A DNA stretch of 9,823 nucleotides, taken from NCBI GenBank assembly GCA_001017865.1, contig LATQ01000001.1, forward strand, positions 1,184,982 to 1,194,804, given 5' to 3'. The translations under genes were made by a program, and so were the position numbers. This DNA is from Rhodococcus sp. IITR03. GTDB taxonomy: Bacteria; Actinomycetota; Actinomycetes; Mycobacteriales; Mycobacteriaceae. The notes beneath the pieces are model-generated. The model worked only from the letters and a program-made list of their open reading frames with translations, was not told the origin of the DNA and made no database searches. How positions within the stretch are numbered: position 1 is the first letter of the stretch; each line of letters starts with the position of its first letter. This document shows, in pieces, positions 1-7,866 of this stretch.

Positions 1-233
1 CCGCCCGAAGCCGGCTTCGACGGTGCACCCGCGGCCGGTGCGGACTTGGCCGGCGCAGGAGCGGCCGGAGCCGCGGACTTCGTAGGAGCGGTGGCCGTGG
101 GAGCGGTAGCTGTGGGAGCGGTGGCCGTGGAACTCGGGGCGGTCGCAGGCTTCTGCTCTGCGTCCACCGGAGGGCCGGTGGGGATGAGTGCTGCCAGACC
201 TCGACCGAGCCCGCCTTTACGTGTCGCGCTCAT
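1..233 (-). CDS. parB: ParB chromosome-partitioning protein, N-terminal part (cut by window edge)
   Basis: ParB binds parS sites near the origin, spreads as a CTP-dependent clamp and stimulates the ParA ATPase to segregate chromosomes. Only the first 77 codons are present, and the gene continues beyond base 1. The protein begins [18 protein letters not shown]. The KGGLGRGLAALI motif is the conserved N-terminal peptide by which ParB contacts ParA. It is followed by a low-complexity Ala/Pro/Thr/Lys linker with three ATAPT repeats. The CTPase, helix-turn-helix and dimerisation domains lie outside the window. The ATG overlaps the parA stop as ATGA, so the two genes are almost certainly translationally coupled in one operon. 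The reading frame is intact over the visible part. The identification rests on the N-terminal motif and the position after parA. Confidence 0.93.
   Translation of the reverse strand, partial: MSATRKGGLGRGLAALIPTGPPVDAEQKPATAPSSTATAPTATAPTATAPTKSAAPAAPAPAKSAPAAGAPSKPASG
85..129 (-). repeat. Three 15-bp tandem repeats in the parB linker
   Basis: Three adjacent 15-bp units (85–99, 100–114, 115–129) encode TATAP-type repeats in the flexible linker of ParB. Units one and three are identical and the middle one differs at two positions. The repeat keeps the frame, so copy number can vary without breaking the gene. Confidence 0.8.
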
Positions 234-1201
234 CCGTTCCCCTGATTCTCGTGTACCCCGCGTGCCGCCAACTCGCGCCCCGCGTCGAGGTAGCTCATCG
301 CGCCGCGCGATCCAGGATCGTAGTCGAGAACCGTCATCCCGTAACCGGGAGCTTCGGAAACCTTCACGCTGCGGGGGATGACCGAACGCAGCACCGCGCT
401 GCCGAAGTGCGCACGCACTTCTGCGGCGACCTGATCGGCCAGCTTGGTGCGACCGTCGTACATCGTCAGGAGGACGGTCGAGACGTGCAGTTCGGGGTTG
501 AGATGCGACTGGACGAGCTCGATGTTGCGCAGGAGCTGCCCGACACCTTCGAGTGCGTAGTACTCGCACTGGATGGGGATGAGGACTTCCTTCGCCGCGA
601 CGAGCGCGTTGACCGTGAGCAGACCGAGCGACGGCGGGGCAGTCGATGATCACGTAGTCGAACTCGCGGTCGCCGAGCGCCTCCTTGGTGAGGGCGTTCC
701 GGAGGCGGTTCTCGCGCGCGACCATCGAGACGAGTTCGATCTCGGCACCCGCGAGATCGATCGTGGCGGGGATGCAGAAGAGACGTTCATTGTGCGGGCT
801 CTGCTGCACGGCCTCGGCGGCGTTGATCTCGCCGAGGAGGATCTCGTAGCTCGAGGGCACACCGGAGTAGTGCGGCACACCCAGGGCGGTGCTCGCGTTG
901 CCCTGCGGTCGAGGTCGACCACGAGGACCGACAATCCCTGCACGGCGAGCGCGGAGGCGATGTTCACCGCCGTGGTGGTCTTACCGACCCCACCCTTCTG
1001 GTTGGCGATCGTGAAGACGCGGCGCTCGCGCGGCTTGGGCAGCGCGTTGGCGTCGCTCGGATGCAGAACCTGGGTGGCGCGATGAGCAGCCGCGCCGATC
1101 GGGGTGTCGACAGTGGAGAAACCGTCGAAGGGCACGGGGGAGAAGTCGTCCTCGACGCCTCCGGTTTCACGTGAAACAGCGGATTCAGATCCACCCGTCA
1201 T
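230..1201 (-). CDS. parA: ParA/Soj chromosome-partitioning ATPase (two apparent frame errors)
   Basis: ParA is a deviant-Walker ATPase that binds DNA nonspecifically in the ATP state and moves ParB–parS complexes. Restored, it is about 323 residues. An acidic extension of roughly 60 residues precedes the deviant Walker [10 protein letters not shown] (about 69–77), then VVDLDPQGN (about 95–102) and [10 protein letters not shown], and it ends near [12 protein letters not shown]. The ATG at 1201 follows AAGGAG seven bases upstream. Codons 9–13 (VSRET) are encoded by a parS site. The frame is lost near 907, where DPQGN needs one more G, and regained near 636–639, where a run of four G has one base too many. 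The two errors cancel in length. Without correction the first frame stops at 650. The stop overlaps the parB start. I read the breaks as sequence errors, because every conserved motif is present once the frame is followed. Confidence 0.93.
1164..1177. promoter_or_regulatory. parS: parS site 1, inside the parA coding region
   Basis: Perfect 14-bp palindrome GTTTCACGTGAAAC, the conserved bacterial parS core bound by the ParB helix-turn-helix. It is translated within parA as VSRET, so the site and the N-terminal extension constrain each other. Confidence 0.92.
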
Positions 1202-1414
1202 AGAACACTCCTTACACGTAGATCCGCTCGGTTCGCACGCTACATCCTCGTCGCTTCCCGGTCGCGACTTCGAAGACCGGGTCGAGGCGCCGAAGGGAGA
1301 ATGCGAGTCCCGGGCCCGGAGTTGTCCCCGGTCTCCCGACCACGCGCACGCATTCTCGGTTGGTTCAGTATCCCATCCGCATTCTAGGTTCCGTCGGCGA
1401 CATGGCCGGGTGAC

Positions 1415-1428
1415 GTTTCACGTGAAAC
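1415..1428. promoter_or_regulatory. parS: parS site 2
   Basis: Perfect GTTTCACGTGAAAC palindrome upstream of parA, the first of three intergenic copies. Its centre is 27 bp from that of site 3. Confidence 0.95.
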
Positions 1429-1441
1429 GACGCGCGAAGTT

Positions 1442-1455
1442 GTTTCACGTGAAAC
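1442..1455. promoter_or_regulatory. parS: parS site 3 (full 16-bp consensus)
   Basis: The 16-mer TGTTTCACGTGAAACA at 1441–1456 matches the full parS consensus, including the flanking T and A. It is the best site in the window and its centre is 36 bp from that of site 4. Confidence 0.96.
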
Positions 1456-1477
1456 AGGCACATGAGAGCTCTCAGCG

Positions 1478-1491
1478 GTTTCACGTGAAAC
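1478..1491. promoter_or_regulatory. parS: parS site 4
   Basis: Perfect GTTTCACGTGAAAC palindrome. Sites 2 to 4 together span only 77 bp and form the densest ParB loading platform in this region. Confidence 0.95.
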
Positions 1492-1588
1492 AATGCCGAC
1501 CCGCAAGAGGGTGCACTCGAGGACAGCAAATGTTCAGACAGAAATGCTCTGCACCACAATTGAATTCACATGTTGAGCTTCCAATTTC

Positions 1589-1606
1589 ATTGCACAGGAA
1601 TGCAAT
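1589..1606. repeat. Perfect 6-6-6 inverted repeat in AT-rich DNA
   Basis: ATTGCA, a six-base spacer CAGGAA, then TGCAAT. The dyad lies in the AT-richest part of the parA upstream region, between the parS cluster and the end of rsmG. It could be a small regulator's operator or a chance dyad. Nothing in the sequence identifies a binder. Confidence 0.45.
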
Positions 1607-1762
1607 TCGCGATACCCAGATATCATGACGCCTGAATCATCACAGTGACGAAACCCTCTGGGGTGATTGGGTCTGGTGTGACAACGCCCGAATCAACCGT
1701 TTCGAACCGGAAAAGTACTCGAGTAGATTCCTCGAGTCGAAAAAGATGTCCCGGAAACGACA

Positions 1763-1795
1763 ACACCCTCCGACCGGCGGGGGAGGGGAGGGTGT
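1763..1795 (-). terminator. Candidate terminator hairpin after rsmG
   Basis: The 9-bp perfect inverted repeat ACACCCTCC (1763–1771) and GGAGGGTGT (1787–1795) has a 15-nt loop and lies 30 bp past the rsmG stop. On the minus strand a TTTTT run follows only about 17 nt later, so it is not a textbook intrinsic terminator. It fits the end of the rsmG transcript and would isolate it from parA. Confidence 0.45.
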
Positions 1796-1824
1796 CAGGG
1801 CGATCGTCGCGCCAGGCGATTCGG

Positions 1825-2552
<728 letters not shown>

Positions 2553-2563
2553 TTACGAAAAGG

Positions 2564-2599
2564 CGAAGAGAGACCCTGACGACGCAGAGTCCCTCTTCG
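2564..2599 (-). terminator. Candidate terminator between jag and rsmG
   Basis: A long interrupted hairpin: CGAAGAG pairs with CTCTTCG at the outside, then GAC with GTC and CTG with CAG, separated by single mismatches, around an ACGACG loop. On the minus strand a short TTTTC run follows within a few bases. It lies 15 bp after the jag stop, so it could end or attenuate the rpmH–jag transcript before rsmG. Confidence 0.5.
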
Positions 2600-2614
2600 G
2601 TCGGCACGGCCGAC

Positions 2615-3162
2615 TCAATCCTTGACGATCACCACACGGCGGTGCGGCTCCGCGCCCTCGCTCTCGCTGGACACACCGTCGATCTTCGCGACGGCGTCGT
2701 GCACGATCTTGCGCTCGAACGGCGTCATCGGCTCGAGTTCTTCGCGCTTGCCGGTCTCGAGCACGCGCTTCGCGGCCGACGTGCCGAGCGAGGAGAGCTC
2801 GGCGCGCTTGCCCGCACGCCACCCGGCGATGTCGAGCATGAGCTTGCTGCGCTCGCCGGTCGCCTGCTGCACGGCAAGGCGGGTGAGCTCCTGCAGAGCG
2901 TCGAGCACTTCACCGTTGCGACCCACCAGCTTGGTCAGATCCTTGCCACCGTCGATGCTCACAACTGCGCGGTCGCCCTCGACGTCGAGTCGATGTCGCC
3001 GTCGAAATCGAGAACGTCGAGCAACTGCTCCAGGTAGTCGCCGGCGATCTCGCCTTCTTCGATGAGGTAGTCGTCGTCATCGAGATCGGTGTCCGCCGCA
3101 GCGTCGCTCTCCTCGGGTGCCACCGCGAGGTCCTCTTCCACCTTGTCCAGGTCACTGGCCAT
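2615..3162 (-). CDS. jag: Jag/KhpB-type KH–R3H RNA-binding protein (one apparent frame error)
   Basis: This protein binds RNA through KH and R3H domains, and relatives are linked to cell-wall growth and division in Gram-positive bacteria. The target here is unknown. Restored length is 182 residues. A very acidic N-terminus (about 9–46, Asp/Glu-rich) precedes the KH domain with the GRNG loop (81–84) in LTKLVGRNGEVLDALQELT. The R3H domain carries the Arg–x3–His pair in FERKIVHDAV (R151, H155). The frame breaks near 2989, where DGDID needs one more C to continue as LDVEGDRAVVSIDGGKDL. Uncorrected, the N-terminal part ends at 2959. The ATG at 3162 lies 22 bp after the yidC stop, consistent with co-transcription with yidC as in most actinobacteria. 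Confidence 0.9.
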
Positions 3163-3184
3163 GTTCAGCTCTCTTCTACTTCGG

Positions 3185-4284
3185 TCAGCGCCGCTTGCGC
3201 TTGGAGTTCTTGGGACGGCTGCCCGGCTTGGGAGCGGACGCACCGGACTTCGAAGCCGCGGGGGAGCCGTCGCCGGCCGCGGCGTCCTTCTGCAGCGACA
3301 CCTCGCCGGTCTCGTCGACCGTGGCGTCGACGGCGTCGGACGCTGCCGCTGCGGCCGAGCCCTTCTTCTTGGACTTGTCGGGGCGAGCACCCGGCTTCGG
3401 TGCGTTCTCGTTCCGGCGGGCCAGAGCCGCAGCCTTCTTCTCCTCTTCCTCCTTGTCGATACGGCGGAAGACGAGGTGCTGCTGTGCGTAGGTCCAGATG
3501 TTGTTGCTGACCCAGTAGATGATGACGGCGATCGGCAGGAACGGACCACCGACGATGACGCCGAGCGGGAAGACGTACAGGGCCAGCTTGTTCATGATCG
3601 CGGCCTGCGGGTTGGCAGCGGCCTGCGCGCTCTGGCGGGCGACGGATGCACGTGCGTTGAAGTGCGTCGCAACGCCGGCGATGATCATCAGCGGCACGGC
3701 GACGGCCGCGATCTCCCAGCGAGTGGGGAGTTCGGCGCCACCGACTGCGAAAGCCTGGAGCGATTCCATCGGCTGCGTGATCCACGCCGAGATGGGGGCA
3801 CCGAACAGCCGCGCGTCGAGGAAGGACTGGACGTCCTCCGGCTGAACGCGTAGTTGCCGATCTCGCGGTTCTCGTAGGGATCGAGACCGAGCTGACCGAA
3901 GCCCGAGCCGGTGCGGTTGAACGAGCGCAGCACGTGGAACAGGCCGATGAACACCGGGACCTGCAGGAGGACCGGCAGGCACCCCATCAGGGGGTTGAAG
4001 CCGTGCTCCTTCTGGAGCTTCTGCATCTCGAGTGCTTGGCGCTGCCGGTCCTTGGCGTACTTCTTCTGGAGCGCTTGATCTGCGGCTGCAGTTCCTGCAT
4101 CTGGCGGGTCGTGCGGACCTGCTTGACGAAGGGCTTGTAGAGAATCGCACGGAGGGTGAACACGAGGAACACCACCGACAGTGCCAGGTCCAACCGCTGT
4201 CGGGTCCCAGGAACGGGATCGCGGCGAAGACTTTGTGCCAGACCCAGAGGATCCAGGACACGGATAATAGATGAAGTCGAGCAC
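3185..4284 (-). CDS. yidC: YidC/Oxa1 membrane-protein insertase (four apparent frame errors)
   Basis: YidC inserts and folds inner-membrane proteins, alone or with SecYEG. Restored length is 367 residues. Five membrane segments are visible: about 8–25, 35–50, 98–121, 190–208 and 235–262. The second contains [10 protein letters not shown], whose Arg (about 46) is the conserved charge of the hydrophilic groove. The coiled cytoplasmic hairpin follows (about 57–95, [19 protein letters not shown]). The Lys/Arg-rich C-terminal tail (about 276–367) suits ribosome binding. The frame breaks near 4261, 4184, 4074 and 3840, each repaired by one base. The GTG start at 4284 ([14 protein letters not shown] once corrected) has AGAGGAG eleven bases upstream. 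Four breaks in a gene whose translation is otherwise fully conserved indicate poor sequence and not decay. Confidence 0.93.
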
Positions 4285-4353
4285 GGCTCTATGTACTCCT
4301 CTGGTCGTCCATGATCGCCACGAAGAGGCGTCGGTCTCGGGTCTCGGCTCCGG

Positions 4354-4644
4354 TCAGGTACCCACTGGGGACGACCGATGTTTCCGTTCGGGTACCGGAT
4401 CCCACCCACCAGGGTGCCAGGGGCCACACTTGAGCAGTCTCACCGATGCCAGGACCGAACCGACGACGACACCCCGCGTGCGCAGCGCCTCCACGGCGTA
4501 CTCGCTACAGGTCGGAGTGAATCGGCAGGTCGGCATCCGTGTGGGCGACACATAGGTGCGATAGAGCTCGATACAGAAGATCAATGCCCGGGCCGGGGCG
4601 GACCGCAGGGACCGCCACCACGACCTCCGCTCGGGCTCGTTCAT
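4354..4644 (-). CDS. yidD: YidD membrane-protein insertion efficiency factor
   Basis: YidD is a small membrane-associated protein (DUF37 family) that assists YidC-dependent insertion, and it is almost always encoded between rnpA and yidC, as here. The 96-residue frame is intact. It carries the family core LYRTYVSP, then the cysteine motif [15 protein letters not shown], and [14 protein letters not shown]. The first 20 residues ([20 protein letters not shown]) are basic and amphipathic, as expected for peripheral membrane attachment. The ATG shares four bases (ATGA) with the rnpA stop, indicating translational coupling. A 69-bp gap separates it from yidC. It is one of the few genes in the window without a frame error. 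Confidence 0.95.
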   Translation of the reverse strand: MNEPERRSWWRSLRSAPARALIFCIELYRTYVSPTRMPTCRFTPTCSEYAVEALRTRGVVVGSVLASVRLLKCGPWHPGGWDPVPERKHRSSPVGT

Positions 4645-5034
4645 GCGCGAGCACTCCCACGCGAGGCGGGAGCACCGGCGTCGAGCAGTCCGAGACGGGT
4701 GAGACCCGACCGCACCTGCTTGTCGAGCTCGCGGGAATCCGCGGTGGCAGCGCCGGGTAGTGCGCGCAGCACGATGTCGGTCTCGGAGGCAGAGCCTCGA
4801 CGAGACCTGCACAGATATGACGAAGCCGGCGTGCGACTCGATGTCGAATCACCGCCGGCCCGACAGCCTTGCTCACGACCAGTCCGAAACGCGGACCGCC
4901 GACACTCACCAAGGACTCGGTGCGATCGCGTTCGAGAACGTGAACGACCAGATCCCGCCGCCCCTGACGACGCCTCGGCGGACGGTGTCCGAGAAATCCG
5001 AGTGGCGCCGCAGTCGATACGGCTCAGGTAGCAC
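4641..5034 (-). CDS. rnpA: RNase P protein component (two apparent frame errors)
   Basis: RnpA is the protein subunit of RNase P. It binds the catalytic RNA and the 5' leader of pre-tRNA during tRNA 5' maturation. Restored length is 131 residues. The N-terminus [13 protein letters not shown] is typical of the family, [11 protein letters not shown] (about 49–59) forms the central strand, and the basic signature [13 protein letters not shown] (about 61–73) is the RNA-binding helix. The frame breaks near 4957 (VVRGGRDLVVHV needs one more G) and near 4785 (EALPPETDIVL needs one more base). The GTG at 5034 is chosen because GGGAG lies six bases upstream and the start follows rpmH by 20 bp. The stop overlaps yidD. 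Confidence 0.92.
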
Positions 5035-5054
5035 CCCGAGCTCCCGTTAGGGAA

Positions 5055-5198
5055 TCAGGCGGTGAGAGAAGCGCGGCCCTTACGGCGACGCGCCGAAACG
5101 ATTGCGCGACCCGCACGGGTGCGCATCCGGAGACGGAAGCCGTGAACGCGCGCGCGGCGTCGGTTGTTCGGCTGGAACGTCCGCTTGCCCTTGGCCAC
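5055..5198 (-). CDS. rpmH: Ribosomal protein L34
   Basis: L34 (bL34) is a small basic protein of the 50S subunit. The intact 47-residue frame reads [20 protein letters not shown] and continues with [21 protein letters not shown], the standard L34 pattern, with an actinobacterial N-terminus. The GTG start at 5198 has GAGGAG eight bases upstream. It heads the rpmH–rnpA–yidD–yidC–jag cluster and is transcribed away from dnaA, the conserved arrangement in most bacteria. Its promoter must lie in the 585-bp gap to dnaA. I found no convincing pair of boxes on that strand. Confidence 0.97.
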   Translation of the reverse strand: MAKGKRTFQPNNRRRARVHGFRLRMRTRAGRAIVSARRRKGRASLTA

Positions 5199-5783
5199 GG
5201 TCGACACTCCTCGATAATTCTGCGACGGCGCGGCAAGCACCGTCGTCCAACGTGTACGTGAATTCGCAGGATTCGTATTGCCCGACTCGAGCAGGACGAA
5301 CCCGTCACCTCGGTATGAGTGACTGTTCGAGCTACTCGGACGCGGGCGCGAAATCAAACCGCGACGAACAGCGGCGATCAACGCGACACGCCGGACGTGT
5401 TCGGTGAAAACTATTCGCCCAGAAGATATGTGATCCAGGGCACAGCTCGGGTACGCTTTTGGCCATGTCTTCGACGGCGCATCGCGACTACCTGTGCAGT
5501 CCCGCGTCACGCTCCGTCCGTCGACGATGTGCCGGCCGGTGACGGCCTGCTGCCCCGCGCCTCTTCGGGCGTCGTCGCGCAGCTTCTCCGGGCGCGTTCA
5601 CCGAACACGGAGTCGGATCGCGTCGCACCGTGTGTCACACTGATCCCCGCAGACCGCCCGGGCCACGAGCCCCGCTGAGCGAATACAGACCTCCCATCCA
5701 CACATCCACCGGGTGATTCCCCCGGTTGTCCACACCTGTGGATAATCGTGTGGAAAACCGGTGATCAAAGGGAGGGAAGCTGC
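5199..5783. promoter_or_regulatory. Divergent rpmH–dnaA intergenic regulatory region
   Basis: This region must hold the promoters of rpmH (minus) and dnaA (plus). Seen directly: DnaA boxes at 5726–5757, a weaker CCATCCACA at 5694–5702, a plus-strand −10-like TACGCT at 5452–5457 with a poor −35 (TGTGAT, 17-bp spacer), and GGGAGG before the dnaA GTG. DnaA boxes close to the dnaA start suggest autoregulation, as known for other bacteria. A 25-codon ORF at 5465–5542 is discussed as a finding and is not annotated as a gene. Confidence 0.7.
5726..5757. promoter_or_regulatory. DnaA-box cluster upstream of dnaA
   Basis: Three 9-mers lie in 32 bp: TTGTCCACA (5726–5734, plus), TTATCCACA on the minus strand (5737–5745) and TTTTCCACA on the minus strand (5749–5757). 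The first two face each other across a 2-bp CC spacer. The first matches the actinobacterial consensus and the second the E. coli consensus. The cluster is flanked by CCGGTT (5722–5727) and AACCGG (5756–5761). It ends 26 bp before the dnaA start, which fits repression of dnaA by its own product. Confidence 0.82.
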
Positions 5784-7528
5784 GTGAGCGACGAGCCGAA
5801 CGCGCTGGCCGATGTGTGGACGGACGTCGTATCCGAGCTGACCATCGACGACGGAATGCTGACGAAGAGCCAGAAAGCATGGCTCGCGCTGGTCAAACCG
5901 ATCACGCTCGCACAGGGATTCGCCCTGCTCTCGGTGCCGTCCACCCTCGCCCAGCAATCGATCGAACGCGATCTGCGCGAACCCATCCTTCGCACCCTCA
6001 ACCGGCACCTCGGTCACCGGGTCGAGGGTCTCGGTGTGCGCGTCGAACCGCGGGAACGCGTGGACGACCCCGCCGAGGATCCCTACGCCGAACCCCGTGA
6101 CACGCTGCCTCTCGAGGGTCTGCCGGAAGATGCACAGCCTGTGAACCCGCGCACGGTAGAGCCTCGCAGCCGTGACCCGCGCACGGTAGAGCCTCGCAGC
6201 CGCGATCTGCGTCGCGACCCTCCGATGCCCCGGGATGCCGCCGGCCCGCGGGACGGGGCTGTGGCCAGGGACGGCGTCGGGCCGATGGACGGGGGATTCA
6301 CCCGGGACGGCATGCTTCCCGGTGAGGGTGCGGCCTATCGGCGACGCCTGATCTCCTCGCGCGAGCACGACATGCTCGAGGCCGACCACGGCGAACTCGA
6401 GGAGGTCGACGACGACCGGGAGGCCATGACCGCCGTCCGCGAGTCGTGGCCGTCCTATTTCACCCAGCCCCCGCCGCCCGAGACGCCGCCCATCGGCAGC
6501 AGCAGCCTCAACGCGAAGTACACCTTCGACACCTTCGTGATCGGGGCGTCGAACCGGTTCGCGCACGCCGCGGCGGTGGCGATCGCCGAGGCACCGGCAC
6601 GGGCCTACAACCCGCTGTTCATCTGGGGTGCCTCGGGCCTGGGGAAGACCCATCTGCTGCACGCCGCCGGCCACTATGCACAGCGACTCTTCCCGGGCAT
6701 GCGGGTGAAGTACGTCTCCACCGAGGAGTTCACGAACGACTTCATCAACAGCCTCCGCGACGACCGCAAGGTCGCGTTCAAGCGGCGTTACCGCGAGACC
6801 GACATCCTCCTCGTCGACGACATCCAGTTCATCGAGGGCAAGGAAGGTATCCAGGAGGAGTTCTTCCACACGTTCAACACTCTCCACAACGCCAACAAAC
6901 AGATCGTCGTTTCGTCCGACCGGCCGCCCAAGCAGCTCGCGACGCTCGAGGAACGACTGCGGACCCGGTTCGAGTGGGGACTGATCACCGACGTCCAGCC
7001 TCCCGAACTCGAGACGCGCATCGCGATCCTGTCGAAGAAGGCACGCATGGACGGCCTGAACGTGCCGCACGACGTGCTCGAGCTGATCGCGAGCCGGATC
7101 GAACGCAACATCCGCGAACTCGAGGGTGCCTGATCCGTGTGACGGCCTTCGCGTCGCTCAACAGGCAGCCGCTCGATCTCACCCTCGCCGAGGTCGTGCT
7201 GCGTGATCTGATGCCGGACTCCTCGGCTCTCGAGATCAATGCCGCCACGATCATGGCCGTGACCGCGGAGTACTTCGGAACGTCGATCGACGACCTGTGC
7301 GGGCCCGGAAAGGCACGGCCGCTGGCCCAGGCCCGCCAGATCGCGATGTATCTGTGCCGCGAGCTCACCGACCTGTCGCTGCCGAAGATCGGGCAGACCT
7401 TCGGTCGCGACCACACCACAGTCATGTACGCGGACAAGAAGATTCGCAAGGAGATGACCGAGCGTCGCAAGGTCTACGACCAGGTGCAGGAGCTCACCGC
7501 GCGTATCAAGCAGCGGTCCAAGCGCTGA
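5784..7528 (+). CDS. dnaA: DnaA chromosomal replication initiator (one apparent frame error)
   Basis: DnaA binds 9-bp boxes at oriC, oligomerises with ATP, melts the DNA and recruits the helicase. Restored length is 581 residues. Domain I is about 1–90. Domain II is long and variable (about 91–245), acidic and Arg-rich, with a [10 protein letters not shown] tandem repeat. The AAA+ domain III starts near YTFDTFV (246), with Walker A GASGLGKT (about 282–289) and Walker B ILLVDD (about 341–346). Domain IV ends with the box-binding signature [21 protein letters not shown] (around 543). After ELEGA the frame meets TGA at 7131–7133. One extra C near 7130 restores [17 protein letters not shown] and the rest of the protein. 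The GTG at 5784 has GGGAGG upstream and gives the usual [12 protein letters not shown] start. Truncation at 7133 would remove the DNA-binding domain of an essential protein, so I treat it as a sequence error. Confidence 0.95.
6147..6206 (+). repeat. 30-bp tandem duplication in dnaA domain II
   Basis: Two adjacent 30-bp units (6147–6176 and 6177–6206) differ at two silent third positions and each encodes [10 protein letters not shown]. The near identity suggests a recent in-frame duplication in the flexible linker. Confidence 0.85.
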
Positions 7529-7547
7529 TTCCTCGAGCCTCGAGTTT

Positions 7548-7666
7548 TCATCCACAGGGAGCGTCCACAGGCGCTCCCTGTCCCGTATCTCGAGAAATTT
7601 CCGGTCCCCACACCTGTGGACAAGGGTGTGCAGAACGTGGGATCTTTGTGGACGAACGGTGGACAA
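7548..7666. promoter_or_regulatory. Left DnaA-box cluster of oriC
   Basis: Plus-strand boxes are TCATCCACA (7548–7556) and GCGTCCACA (7561–7569). Minus-strand boxes are TTGTCCACA (7615–7623, perfect actinobacterial consensus), TCGTCCACA (7647–7655) and TTGTCCACC (7658–7666). The perfect box is expected to be the strongest. The others deviate at one or two positions, as is usual for the many weak boxes of actinobacterial origins. Confidence 0.85.
7554..7581. terminator. 10-bp perfect hairpin just after dnaA with DnaA-box bases in its loop
   Basis: ACAGGGAGCG (7554–7563) and CGCTCCCTGT (7572–7581) are perfectly complementary around the 8-nt loop TCCACAGG. It lies 25 bp past the dnaA stop, so it could terminate dnaA transcription before it crosses the origin. 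No T-run follows, so intrinsic termination is uncertain. The loop bases belong to a DnaA box (7561–7569), so it may instead be an origin structure. Confidence 0.5.
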
Positions 7667-7772
7667 AGAATGAACAGTCTCGAGGAATCCACATTCGTCC
7701 TCGAGAACTCCTCGAGTTCATCCTCGAGTTCGACCCCCTCGAGAACGTCGCCCCACCAGCCTAGACGGTCGT

Positions 7773-7866
7773 TCGTCCACAGATTCCACAGGCCCTATTA
7801 CTACTTCTGTGAGTTCTCTTCAGAAATCTTCTTTCAAAACAGGTGTGTGGAGAGCGTCGGTCCACA
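7773..7866. promoter_or_regulatory. Right DnaA-box cluster of oriC
   Basis: TCGTCCACA (7773–7781) is a good plus-strand box and is followed directly by GATTCCACA (7782–7790). Beyond the AT-rich stretch are CTCTCCACA on the minus strand (7846–7854) and CGGTCCACA (7858–7866), which are weaker. A further weak GAATCCACA lies between the clusters at 7685–7693. The two right-hand boxes and the good pair bracket the likely melting site. Confidence 0.7.
7796..7840. other. AT-rich stretch, candidate DNA unwinding element
   Basis: By hand count 31 of these 45 bases are A or T, in strong contrast with the GC-rich surroundings. The plus strand is pyrimidine-rich in its middle part (TTCTCTT, TCTTCTTTC). 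It lies immediately after a pair of DnaA boxes, the arrangement expected of the site first melted by DnaA. Confidence 0.65.

Larger units (their letters stand above)
1202..1824. other. Intergenic centromere region between rsmG and parA
   Basis: No gene is credible here. The region holds the parA ribosome binding site (AAGGAG next to 1207), three parS sites (1415–1491), an AT-richer stretch around 1520–1640 with a perfect inverted repeat, three CTCGAG palindromes (1516, 1718, 1731) and a hairpin at 1763–1795 after rsmG. On the minus strand a TAGAAT −10-like element lies at 1381–1386 without a convincing −35. If it is the parA promoter, it starts directly downstream of the parS cluster, where ParB binding could repress it. 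That link is inference. Confidence 0.7.

Noticed and set aside
3089..3853. Open frame of 254 codons on the plus strand opposite jag and yidC
   Set aside because: Its Leu/Gly/Arg-rich sequence is the complement of the coding frames of yidC and jag, which carry clear family motifs.
5598..7070. Open frame of 490 codons on the minus strand opposite dnaA
   Set aside because: Antisense shadow of dnaA that also runs through the DnaA boxes. It is rich in Arg, Gly and Val and has no recognisable domain.
5784..7133. A naturally truncated DnaA lacking domain IV
   Set aside because: The missing domain continues directly in the next frame with the full box-binding signature. One base restores it, and the same kind of break occurs in seven other genes of this window.
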